DNA of 64,000 nt. It comes from Streptomyces sp. 1331.2. Its GTDB lineage: Bacteria; Actinomycetota; Actinomycetes; Streptomycetales; Streptomycetaceae. Positions 8,960-16,586 of this stretch are shown here, one piece after another (the stretch's first letter is position 1; each line of letters begins with the position of its first letter). Under the pieces are notes generated by a model. It saw only the letters and a program-made list of their open reading frames with translations, made no database searches and was not told where the DNA came from. Where the stretch lies: the NCBI RefSeq assembly GCF_900199205.1, contig NZ_OBMJ01000001.1, forward strand, positions 3,599,001 to 3,663,000, read 5' to 3'. A program made the translations under genes and the position numbers.

Positions 8960-9982
8960 ATGGCCGCACAGCAACCTCAGGACGCCGCGCGGCTGCGGCT
9001 GGTCGGATCGCATACGGACCGACCCGCGCCGCCCGCGCCCGGCTCCGCCCCTGCGCCGGCGCCGGTGCCGCCCGCCACCCGGCTCGCTCCGGTCGGCGGC
9101 TTCGCGGACACCCTGCACCTGGCCATCGAGGCCAGCGGCCTCAGCCTGGACCGGATCCGCGCCGCCCTAGCCCAACGGGGCGTCAGGGTCAGTGTCACGA
9201 CGCTGAGTTACTGGCGCCGCGGCCGCAGCCAGCCCGAACGGGCCAGCTCGCTGCGCGCCGTCCACCTGCTGGAGGAACTGCTCGGCCTGCCGCACAGCGC
9301 GCTCTCCTCGCTGCTCGGCCCGCCCCGCCCGCGCGGCCGCTGGGCCGCCGCCGCCAACACCCTGCACCTCGGCCTGGAGGACGTCTGGCCCGGCGAGCAG
9401 GAGATCGCCTCGATCTTCGCCGAGCTGGACGCCCCGCCGGCCGGCGAGCTGGAGCGCCTGAGCATCCACGACTCCTACTACGTGGACGACGAGCGGCGCG
9501 CCAACCTGCTGCGGATGCGCCAGGTGGTGCGCGCCACCGTCGGCGGCGTCGGCCGCTGCCTGGTCGTGCACAAGGCCGACGAGGAGGCCACCGGCTGCCC
9601 GGAGATCACCTCGGTGCGGCACGGCCGGCTGGGCCGGGTGCGCCGCCGCCCGGAGGTCGGCCTCACCGTCGCCGAGCTGATGCTGGACCGCCCGCTCGGC
9701 CTCGGCGACAGCACCGTCTTCGAGTACGAGGTGGAGATCCCGCCGGGCGGCCCGACCCTGGAGTACAGCCGCCGCTTCGCCACCCCGGTGCGCGAGTACG
9801 TGCTCCAGGTCCACTTCGACCCGGCCGCCGTCCCCGCGCACTGCGAGCGCTACGACCGCGAGCCGGGCGCCGACGTCGACCACCGCCGCGAGCAGCTGTG
9901 GATCGGCGCCTCGGCGAGCGCCCACGTCCTGGCCCCGGACCAGCAGCCGGGCCACATCGGCATCCGGTGGGAGTGGTCCTAG
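8960..9982 (+). CDS. Helix-turn-helix (XRE-like) protein, function unknown
   Basis: This 340-residue protein has a proline/alanine-rich N-terminus, then an XRE-type fold at about residues 50-115. LSLDRIRAALAQRGVRVSVT is followed by TLSYWRRGRSQPERASSLRAV, where the SYWRRGRSQP segment resembles a recognition helix and turn. The remaining ~220 residues are a conserved streptomycete domain I cannot name, with mixed beta structure and several WxW/HxHF motifs. GGGGAGGG lies 7 nt before the ATG. An in-frame GTG at 8864 has no ribosome site and is rejected. It is monocistronic, with a clear terminator behind it. Confidence 0.75.
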   Translation: MAAQQPQDAARLRLVGSHTDRPAPPAPGSAPAPAPVPPATRLAPVGGFADTLHLAIEASGLSLDRIRAALAQRGVRVSVTTLSYWRRGRSQPERASSLRAVHLLEELLGLPHSALSSLLGPPRPRGRWAAAANTLHLGLEDVWPGEQEIASIFAELDAPPAGELERLSIHDSYYVDDERRANLLRMRQVVRATVGGVGRCLVVHKADEEATGCPEITSVRHGRLGRVRRRPEVGLTVAELMLDRPLGLGDSTVFEYEVEIPPGGPTLEYSRRFATPVREYVLQVHFDPAAVPAHCERYDREPGADVDHRREQLWIGASASAHVLAPDQQPGHIGIRWEWS

Positions 9983-10007
9983 CCCCCACCCCCCACCCCA
10001 CCCCCAT

Positions 10008-10040
10008 GAGCCCCGTCAGACCCCAGGTCCGACGGGGCTC
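10008..10040 (+). terminator. Terminator hairpin after the helix-turn-helix gene
   Basis: A 10-bp perfect stem GAGCCCCGTC/GACGGGGCTC with a 13-nt loop lies 26 nt after the stop codon. Confidence 0.65.
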
Positions 10041-10086
10041 CTTCACGTCCACCCCCGCACCTAACCCCTTCAACTCCCCATATCGG

Positions 10087-10132
10087 TTGACGCCACATCA
10101 CCTAACTCCTACTCTCATGAGTACCGGTTAGG
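10087..10132 (+). promoter_or_regulatory. Promoter overlapped by a 32-bp palindromic operator (VOC-PPOX operon)
   Basis: TTGACG (10087-10092) and TACTCT (10110-10115) are exactly 17 bp apart, a good housekeeping-type promoter. A symmetric palindrome spans 10101-10132: CCTAAC, 3 nt, TACTC, 4 nt, GAGTA, 3 nt, GTTAGG. It covers the -10 element and the start region, as expected of a repressor site. Confidence 0.75.
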
Positions 10133-10170
10133 CGGCAGCCGCCGGAAGCCCAGCCCTCCGGGAGTGACCC

Positions 10171-10641
10171 ATGTCCAGCACCACCCTGCTCCGCACCCTG
10201 CAGACCGGCCACGTCGGCCTCAACGTCACCGACCTGACCCGCTCGATCGACTTCTACCGCGCCGTCCTCGGCCTCCAGGTCACCCACGAGGGCACCGACC
10301 CCGAGCGCCGCTACGCCCTGCTCGGCCGCGACGGCCGCCTGGTGGTCACCCTCTGGCAGCAGAGCACCGGCACCTTCGCCACCGACCACCCCGGCCTGCA
10401 CCACCTCTCCTTCGAGGTCGAGAGCCTCGACGAGGTCCGCGCCACCGAGCAGCTGCTGCGAGAGCTGGGCGCCGAGTTCGCCTACGACGGCGTCGTCCCG
10501 CACGGCGAGGGCTCCGCCTCCGGCGGCATCTTCTTCACCGACCCGGACGGCATCCGGCTGGAGATCTACACCCGCACCGGCGTGCACGAGACCGCGGCCA
10601 CCGCCCCCACCACCGGCGCCCCGACCTGCGGCTTCTTCTAA
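10171..10641 (+). CDS. VOC (glyoxalase/bleomycin-resistance/dioxygenase) family protein
   Basis: This 156-residue protein consists of two beta-alpha-beta-beta-beta units, the vicinal oxygen chelate fold. It begins at about residue 10 with HVGLNVTDLTRSIDFYRAVLG and ends with FFTDPDGIRLEIYT. Candidate metal ligands are H12 in the first unit, a histidine in LHHLSFEVE and the glutamate in LEIY. Members include glyoxalases, ring-cleaving dioxygenases and fosfomycin- or bleomycin-resistance proteins; the reaction here is unknown. It is the first gene behind a palindromic operator and is followed after 38 nt by a PPOX-fold gene, so the two probably respond to the same signal. Confidence 0.85.
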   Translation: MSSTTLLRTLQTGHVGLNVTDLTRSIDFYRAVLGLQVTHEGTDPERRYALLGRDGRLVVTLWQQSTGTFATDHPGLHHLSFEVESLDEVRATEQLLRELGAEFAYDGVVPHGEGSASGGIFFTDPDGIRLEIYTRTGVHETAATAPTTGAPTCGFF

Positions 10642-10679
10642 ATCCCAGCCGAGTCCGATCGACCACGGGGGAGCCGACC

Positions 10680-11591
10680 ATGACCACCATCAGCACGCCG
10701 TACCACGCCGGCGAACGGACCGCCCAGGCCCGGGCCGGCCGCACCGAGCGCGCCGACCACGCCGGCCGGTCGATCCGCACCACCATTCCCGCCGTCGCCG
10801 CCCGCTTCCTGACCGAGCGCCGGATGCTGGTCGTCGGCGCCGCCGACCCGGACGGCCGGGTCTGGGCCACCCAGCTGGCCGGCCCGGCCGGCTTCCTCCA
10901 GGCGCCGGACGAGCGGACCATGGCGGTCGCCGCCCGCCCGATCGGCGCCGACCCGCTGGCCGAGGCGCTGGCCCGCCCGGCCCGGGTCGGCACCATCGCC
11001 CTGGACCCGGCCGGCCGGCGCCGGATGCGGCTCAACGGCAGCTCCGTCCCGGACGGCCGGGGCGGGCTGCTGATCGACGCCGCCGAAGTGGTCTCCAACT
11101 GCCCGAAGTACATCCAGCGCCGCACCCCGCTGGACCGACCGGCCGCCGGCCCGCCCCGCACCGTCACCGCCGGCTCGCAGCTGACCACCGCACAGCGCCT
11201 GGCCGCCGCCACCGCGGACACCTTCTTCATCGCCACCACCGGCCCGGACGGCAGCGTGGACGCCTCCCACCGCGGCGGCTTCCCCGGCTTCCTGGAGGCC
11301 GTCGCGCCCGACCGGCTGCGCTGGCCGGAGTACCCGGGCAACAGCATGTTCCTGACCCTTGGCAACCTGGAACTGGACCCGCGGGCCGGCCTGCTGCTGC
11401 CCGACTGGGAGACCGGCGGGGCCCTGCTGGTCACCGGCGAGGCCCGCATCGACTGGTCCGAGCAGGCCCGCCAGGCCGTCCCGGGCGCCGAACGGATGGT
11501 CGAACTGACCGTCACCGGCGTCCTCGAACTCGCCGACGCCACCCCGCTGACCTGGACCGACCCCGAGTACTCGCCCGCCATCCCGCACTGA
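10680..11591 (+). CDS. Pyridoxamine 5'-phosphate oxidase-fold (PPOX) flavin/heme-type protein
   Basis: This 303-residue protein has two split-barrel-like parts. The first covers residues 35-145 (RRMLVVGAADPDGRVWATQLAGPAG). The second covers about residues 165-285 (TFFIATTGPDGSVDASHRGGFPGF, then PEYPGNSMFLTLGNLELDPRAGLL), which is the pyridoxamine-oxidase-like core that binds flavin or F420. Proteins of this architecture are called PPOX-family flavin-nucleotide-binding proteins and are often encoded with stress genes. GGGGAG precedes the ATG by about 7 nt. It ends 7 nt before the convergent TrmH gene. A redox or detoxification role together with the VOC protein is inferred. Confidence 0.8.
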   Translation: MTTISTPYHAGERTAQARAGRTERADHAGRSIRTTIPAVAARFLTERRMLVVGAADPDGRVWATQLAGPAGFLQAPDERTMAVAARPIGADPLAEALARPARVGTIALDPAGRRRMRLNGSSVPDGRGGLLIDAAEVVSNCPKYIQRRTPLDRPAAGPPRTVTAGSQLTTAQRLAAATADTFFIATTGPDGSVDASHRGGFPGFLEAVAPDRLRWPEYPGNSMFLTLGNLELDPRAGLLLPDWETGGALLVTGEARIDWSEQARQAVPGAERMVELTVTGVLELADATPLTWTDPEYSPAIPH

Positions 11592-11598
11592 CCCGGCC

Positions 11599-12351
11599 TC
11601 AGCGCTTCCCGGACATCCAGTGGAAGAGCCCCATCGCCACACTCGTCGCCAGGTTGAAACTGGACACCCCCGACTGCATCGGCACCGCGACCAACCGGTC
11701 GGCCCGCGCCTTGAGCTCCGCCGAGACCCCGTGCCGCTCGGTCCCGAAGGCGAGCAGCGCATCGTCCGGAAAAGCCAGGTCCCGGATGTCCGTACCCTCC
11801 GGGTCCAACACGTACAGCGGCCCGGAAGGCAGCTCCGACAGGCTCAACCGCTCCACCGCCGTGGCGAAGTGCAGACCCGCACTACCCCGCAGCACGTTCG
11901 GGTGCCACGGATCCAGATCGCCGGTGGTCACCACCCCGGTCGCCCCGAACCCCGCCGCCAACCGGATCACCGCGCCGACATTCCCCAGATTCCGCGGATT
12001 CTCCAACACCACCACCGGCGCCCGCCGAGCCCGCCCACCCAGCACCGCCAGATTCGCCCCCACCGAAGGCCGCACCCCCAACGCCATCACCCCGGTCGGA
12101 TGCAACCGGGGCACCAAGGTCCGCAGCACCGCCTCCGGCAGCTCCACCGCCAACCCCTCCAGAGCCGGCACCACGTCCCCCGCCAACTCCGCGGCCAACG
12201 CCAACAACGCACCCCGGTCCGAGGTCAACACCCACCGAACGTCCCCCTCGAACCGCAGCGCGTGCTTCACCGCATGAAACCCGTCCAGCAACACCGCCCC
12301 CGGCTCCCGCTCAGCCGCCCGCCACGCCCTCACCAGCTCCTCGTCACCCAT
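11599..12351 (-). CDS. TrmH/SpoU family RNA 2'-O-ribose methyltransferase
   Basis: This 250-residue SPOUT methyltransferase transfers a methyl group from S-adenosylmethionine to a ribose 2'-OH in rRNA or tRNA. The SpoU motifs are present: motif 1 PRNLGNVGAVIRLAAGFGATG (about residue 124), motif 2 ALLAFGTERHGVS and motif 3 VPMQSGVSSFNLATSVAMGLF. The N-terminal part resembles an RNA-binding substrate domain. The ATG at 12351 overlaps the end of the upstream FUSC gene by 8 bp, which suggests translational coupling. A longer start at 12423 would lie deep inside that gene and is rejected. The target nucleotide cannot be assigned. Confidence 0.9.
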   Translation of the reverse strand: MGDEELVRAWRAAEREPGAVLLDGFHAVKHALRFEGDVRWVLTSDRGALLALAAELAGDVVPALEGLAVELPEAVLRTLVPRLHPTGVMALGVRPSVGANLAVLGGRARRAPVVVLENPRNLGNVGAVIRLAAGFGATGVVTTGDLDPWHPNVLRGSAGLHFATAVERLSLSELPSGPLYVLDPEGTDIRDLAFPDDALLAFGTERHGVSAELKARADRLVAVPMQSGVSSFNLATSVAMGLFHWMSGKR

Positions 12352-14542
12352 ACCGCTCACTCTCCCACCGAATCCCCGACCCCCTGCCCTCCCCCCGAAC
12401 ACCCCCGCCGTCCCGAGAACCACCCCCCGAAGACCCGCGCAAAGCCCGCTCCAGATCCCGCAAAGCCAGCCCCACCAACCGAGTCCCCGCCCTCACCACC
12501 TCCCCCTGCACCCCGGCCCCGGCCCCACCCCCAGCCGCCGCCAACCCCTCCTCCAACCGCGCCTGCGCCCCCCGCACAGCCCCGAACTCCACCCCCCGCC
12601 CCGTCAACAGAGCCCCCGCCGCCACCGCCGTCGCCAGCCGCAGCTCCTCCCCGTACTCCCGAGCCCCCGGCACGGGCTCCGCATCGCCCCCCGGCAGATG
12701 CGCCTCCAACAGCACCGCCGCCCGTCCAAGGGCCCCCACCGCCGCCCGAGCCCGGTCGATCTGCCGCCGGCTCACCCCCGCCAGCCCCGACTCGTGCCGC
12801 CCCGGCTCGGCGTCGGCCCGCTGCATCGCCTGCAGGAGCTCGGACCGCGCCTCCCGCGAGTCCAGCAGAGCGCTCCGTACCACCCGCCCCCGCGGCGCCC
12901 CCGGCTCCTCGTAGCAGGCGACGACGGCCCCCGCGTACCGCCCGGCCGCCGCCAGCCATTCGGCGAGCCGTTCCCCTAGCCGGGCCGTCTGCCAGGTCGG
13001 GAACAGCGCGTACGTGACGAGCGCGACGGTCCCGCCGAGCAGCGTGAGCCCGACCCGTTCGAAGGCCGTCACCAGCGGGTTCCCCGCCTGCAGCCCGAGC
13101 AGGAACACCACGTACGTGGAGATCCCGACCGTGGTCAGCGCGTACCCGGTGCGGAACGCGAGGTACGCCCCGCCGATGCAGACCACCGCGAGCGCGGCCA
13201 GCACCCATTCCCCGGGGTGGGCGAGCTGCACCACCAGCGTGGAGACGGCGACCCCGACGACCGTCCCGGCCAGCCGGGCGACACCCCGGCTGTAGGTCTG
13301 GGCGAAGTCCGGCCGCATCACCATCGCGGCGGTCATCGGCGCCCAGTACCCGTGGTGGAAGCCGGCGAGCCGGGCCAGCAGGTAGGAGACGGTGACCACC
13401 GCGGCGAGCCGGACGGCGTGCTGGAAGATCGCCGACCGCGGCCGCAGCTGCCGCCGTACGGCCCGCAGCGCCACCGGCAGCATCCGGACGATCGACGGCT
13501 TGTGCAGTGCCCCGCCGGCCCCGACGACGGGTGTGGTGATGGTCTCCTCGTCGTTGCGGTCCAGGGTGTCGGCGGCCTTGCGCAGCAGCCCGCCGAGCCG
13601 TCGGGCGGAGCGCCGGGCGGCGCCCTGCAACCGGGGTCCTTCGTCGTCGGGCCGTACCAGGGTGAGCGCGGGCGCGGACCGGGGGAACCGGAGGGGGTCG
13701 CCGGTGCGGACGGCCCGGGCGAGGGCGTCCATGACTTCGGCGGCTGCGGCCAGTACCTCCCGGGCCCGGTCCCGTTCCGGTCCTTCCTCGGGGGCGCCGA
13801 TCCTGGGGTCGGCGAGCGCGGCGAGGGTGGGCCGGATCCGTTCGGCAATGCCGCGCAGGCCGCGCAGCTCGGGCGGCCGGTGCCGGTCCTGCCAGGGGGT
13901 GAGGGCGGCGGCGTGCCGGGCGGTCATGAACGGCGCCGGGTCCACGTGCGCGGTCGGGTCCTGGCGCAACCGGCGGGCGTAGTCGGCGAGTTCGGCGTAG
14001 GTGTCGGCGAGGGCGTCCCGCTGGGCGCTCCAGCTCCCGATCGGCCAGAGGGTGATGACGACAGCTTGGACGACTCCGCCGAGGGCGGCGACCAGCCCGT
14101 GACCGAGCGCGGCGGTGACGCTGACCGGCAGTTGGACGACGATCAGCATCACCGAGACGGTGTTGGTCGCGACGACCCCGGCGGTGGGCCCGATCGCCCA
14201 GGCGAGCCCGGCGCCGAAGGCCCACACCGCGAGCAGCACCGGGAACAGCCCGGGGACGCCGGCGGCCAGGTAGCCGAGGAAGGTGCTGATGCCGAGTCCC
14301 GCCCCGGCGGCGACGGCGAGGCTGGCCCGGGGCCGGAAGCTGCGCTGGAAGGTGGCCGAGCCGGCGATGAACGCCCCCATCGCGGCCGAGGTGGCGAGCG
14401 AGACCCCGCCGAGCGCGAGCGTCGGGAAGAGCACCAGGGCGACGGCGACCGCCCCGCGGACGGCCCGCTTGGGGTCGGTGAGGGCCCGGTCGAGGGTGAG
14501 TCCGGTCCGCGCGGTGTCACGAAGCGCAGCGAACCAGGACAT
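12344..14542 (-). CDS. FUSC family membrane protein (aromatic-acid-exporter-like)
   Basis: This 732-residue protein has two sets of about five to six transmembrane helices, at roughly residues 30-180 and 375-520. They are separated and followed by long cytoplasmic regions, the duplicated architecture of the FUSC/YccS/AaeB group. The second membrane unit begins near RSAIFQHAVRLAAVVTVSYLLARLAG and includes the family stretch HHGYWAPMTAAMVMRPDF. Relatives export aromatic carboxylates or contribute to membrane stress resistance. It is the third gene of a tight minus-strand operon, 9 bp after the HTTM gene and overlapping the TrmH gene. Substrate is unknown. Confidence 0.87.
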   Translation of the reverse strand: MSWFAALRDTARTGLTLDRALTDPKRAVRGAVAVALVLFPTLALGGVSLATSAAMGAFIAGSATFQRSFRPRASLAVAAGAGLGISTFLGYLAAGVPGLFPVLLAVWAFGAGLAWAIGPTAGVVATNTVSVMLIVVQLPVSVTAALGHGLVAALGGVVQAVVITLWPIGSWSAQRDALADTYAELADYARRLRQDPTAHVDPAPFMTARHAAALTPWQDRHRPPELRGLRGIAERIRPTLAALADPRIGAPEEGPERDRAREVLAAAAEVMDALARAVRTGDPLRFPRSAPALTLVRPDDEGPRLQGAARRSARRLGGLLRKAADTLDRNDEETITTPVVGAGGALHKPSIVRMLPVALRAVRRQLRPRSAIFQHAVRLAAVVTVSYLLARLAGFHHGYWAPMTAAMVMRPDFAQTYSRGVARLAGTVVGVAVSTLVVQLAHPGEWVLAALAVVCIGGAYLAFRTGYALTTVGISTYVVFLLGLQAGNPLVTAFERVGLTLLGGTVALVTYALFPTWQTARLGERLAEWLAAAGRYAGAVVACYEEPGAPRGRVVRSALLDSREARSELLQAMQRADAEPGRHESGLAGVSRRQIDRARAAVGALGRAAVLLEAHLPGGDAEPVPGAREYGEELRLATAVAAGALLTGRGVEFGAVRGAQARLEEGLAAAGGGAGAGVQGEVVRAGTRLVGLALRDLERALRGSSGGGSRDGGGVRGEGRGSGIRWESERYG

Positions 14543-14551
14543 ACCGACATC

Positions 14552-15850
14552 CTAGGGCGTACCCCGAACCCCACCACCGCCCGGCCCGAGCCGCCCGACC
14601 GGCCCGCCCCGGCCGAGCCGCCCCGCCAGCCACACCAGTGCCCCGGTCGGCAGGAACACCGCATCCGCCGCGATCATCGCGAGCGAGAACACCGGCAGCC
14701 CGAGCAGCACCGCGATCCCCACGTGCTCCAGCATCATGACGGCCAGCAGTACGTTCTTGACCCGCCGGTTGAGCAGCGTGAACGGGAAGGCCACCTGCAC
14801 GATCACCGTCCCGTAGGAGATCAGGAACACCGGCAGCAGCGCCGAGCCGACCAGTGCGGACAGCCCGGGCCAGGGCGTGAAGTAGTCCAGGTGCAGCGGG
14901 TAGTACAGCGCGGTGCCGTCCTGCCAGCGCGAGCCCTGCACCTTGTACCAGCCGGCCGTGGCGTAGATCAGCACCACCTCGACGGCGATCACCAGCATCG
15001 CGCAGTTGTGCACCATGGTGGCCAGCGCGTCGAGCACCGCCCGCGCCTCGCCGTCCGGCCGCAGCCGGCCGAGCACCCACCAGAGCCCGGCCACGCCCCA
15101 GAGCCCCCAGAACAGCGGTGCCCAGCCGAGGTACGGGAAGGTCCGGCCGGTCCAGGTCAGGCTCTGCCCGGAGAAGTCCCCGAGCTGACAGACCGCCAGG
15201 GCAGCCCCGAGCAGGACCCAGAGCACCACCCCCGCCCCCTCCGCCGCCCCGGACCGCCCGAACCCGGACCGCCCGAGCCGCCCCCGCCGGGCGTCCAGCG
15301 ACCAGACCTCGGCGCAGCGGGTGAAGACCAGGTAGACCGCCATCAGGTGGACGACGTTGTCGCCGCCGTCCCCGAGGAAGACGTCGCGGTTCTGCAGCGA
15401 CAGCACGGTGACCAGGAACAGCACCGTGCTCGCCCTGGTCCGCCAGCCCAGCAGCACGCCGAGGGCCGCCAGCACCGCCAGGTGGTAGACCAGTTCGAAC
15501 CAGAGCCGCCCGCCGAACCAGGGCAGCACGGTGAACGCCCCGTCATCGCCGAGCAGCCGCTCGGCGAGGTCCAGCGACAGCGGGGAGCGGTCGCCGTACA
15601 ACACCCGCCGGTTGGGCCACTCGCGCAGCAGGTACACGCACCAGACCAGCCCGAACCCGATCCGCACCACGGCGGCCTGGTGCCGCCCGAGCACCCGCCC
15701 GGTGAACGCCGCCACGGCCCGCCCGGCCGGCCCGGCTGCCCGAGGCCGCGACGGCGCCGAAGCCTCCGCCCCCGCCCCCGCCTGCCGCGGAACGCCGCCC
15801 GCCGTCAGCTCCTCCGCCGACCGCGGGTTCTGCGCCGACACCTCGTTCAT
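14552..15850 (-). CDS. HTTM domain (vitamin K-dependent carboxylase-like) membrane protein
   Basis: This 432-residue protein has an HTTM-like multi-helix membrane domain related to the membrane part of gamma-glutamyl carboxylase. Characteristic stretches are VVRIGFGLVWCVYLLREWPNRR, YGDRSPLS, GDGGDNVVHLMAVYLVFTRCAE and WYKVQGSRWQDGTALYYPL. The last includes the conserved WYKVxGxxWxxGTA element typical of bacterial HTTM proteins. The ATG at 15850 overlaps the stop of the DUF5819 gene by 4 bp (ATGA). HTTM and DUF5819 genes are commonly neighbours in streptomycetes, which suggests one membrane complex. No enzyme activity can be claimed. Confidence 0.85.
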   Translation of the reverse strand: MNEVSAQNPRSAEELTAGGVPRQAGAGAEASAPSRPRAAGPAGRAVAAFTGRVLGRHQAAVVRIGFGLVWCVYLLREWPNRRVLYGDRSPLSLDLAERLLGDDGAFTVLPWFGGRLWFELVYHLAVLAALGVLLGWRTRASTVLFLVTVLSLQNRDVFLGDGGDNVVHLMAVYLVFTRCAEVWSLDARRGRLGRSGFGRSGAAEGAGVVLWVLLGAALAVCQLGDFSGQSLTWTGRTFPYLGWAPLFWGLWGVAGLWWVLGRLRPDGEARAVLDALATMVHNCAMLVIAVEVVLIYATAGWYKVQGSRWQDGTALYYPLHLDYFTPWPGLSALVGSALLPVFLISYGTVIVQVAFPFTLLNRRVKNVLLAVMMLEHVGIAVLLGLPVFSLAMIAADAVFLPTGALVWLAGRLGRGGPVGRLGPGGGGVRGTP

Positions 15851-16509
15851 CCGCGCAGCCCCCGGTAGTCCTCGTCCGCGACCGGCCACCACGGCAGCTC
15901 CCGCACCTTGGGCTCGGGCGGCGCGGCCTCACCGTTCCAGGTCGGCGGCGGGACGGTGGCCGTGGTCACCCGGAAGTCGATCTCCAGGATCCGCTCGCCG
16001 TCCAGGTCCCGACCGATCCGCTGCAGCGCGATCCGTTTGAGGTACTGCTCGGCGAGCTTGCCGCGCGTCCCGGTGGACGTCTCGTCCTGCGGGTTGTGCG
16101 TGCCGTCGTAGAAGTCCCAGGCCCGGCGCAGCAGGTTCTGGTCGACGTGGCTGGGCGCCGGGTTGCCCCGTATCGCGGCGAGGTCCTGCGCGGTCAGGCC
16201 GATCCAGTCGTGGGTGCGGGTCGCCCCGCCGGGCGCGACGGTCCGCACCCGGGCGTCCACGCTGACGTTCTGCTGCAGCGGGTTGGGCGCGAACAGCTTC
16301 CAGTTCTGCTCGAACTCCGGGTAGACGATGCCGTCGACCTCGTCCCGGTACTGCCGGGACAGCGAGTTGGCGGGCGCGACGTGCAGGAACACCGCGGCAA
16401 GGAACAGTGCGGTGCCGCCGAGCAGCACCACCCCGGCGAGGCCCAGCACGGCCGTCGCCGGCCTCGACCAGGCCCGCCCGGGGCCCGGCCGCTCCGTCGT
16501 CTCCGCCAT
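15847..16509 (-). CDS. DUF5819 family single-pass membrane protein
   Basis: This 220-residue protein has a transmembrane helix at about residues 18-42 (VLGLAGVVLLGGTALFLAAVF) and then an extracytoplasmic domain. The domain contains the family signature YPEFEQNWKLFAPNPLQQNV, which is also a hallmark of proteins encoded next to HTTM membrane proteins. The ATG at 16509 is used; the longer reading frame upstream is unused sequence from another gene region. It is first in the four-gene operon and overlaps the HTTM gene by 4 bp. Its function is unknown; it probably pairs with the HTTM protein. Confidence 0.83.
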   Translation of the reverse strand: MAETTERPGPGRAWSRPATAVLGLAGVVLLGGTALFLAAVFLHVAPANSLSRQYRDEVDGIVYPEFEQNWKLFAPNPLQQNVSVDARVRTVAPGGATRTHDWIGLTAQDLAAIRGNPAPSHVDQNLLRRAWDFYDGTHNPQDETSTGTRGKLAEQYLKRIALQRIGRDLDGERILEIDFRVTTATVPPPTWNGEAAPPEPKVRELPWWPVADEDYRGLRG

Positions 16510-16586
16510 GGTCTCTCCAGCCCGGTACCGGCACGCTCGCGCGCCCATCCTGCCTCGGAGCGGCCCGGAGCAGAATCCCCGGGGCC

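Noticed and set aside
13217..15868. Very long open frame on the plus strand across the FUSC and HTTM genes
   Set aside because: It is antisense to well-supported membrane protein genes and has no recognisable domain; such frames are produced by the high G+C content.
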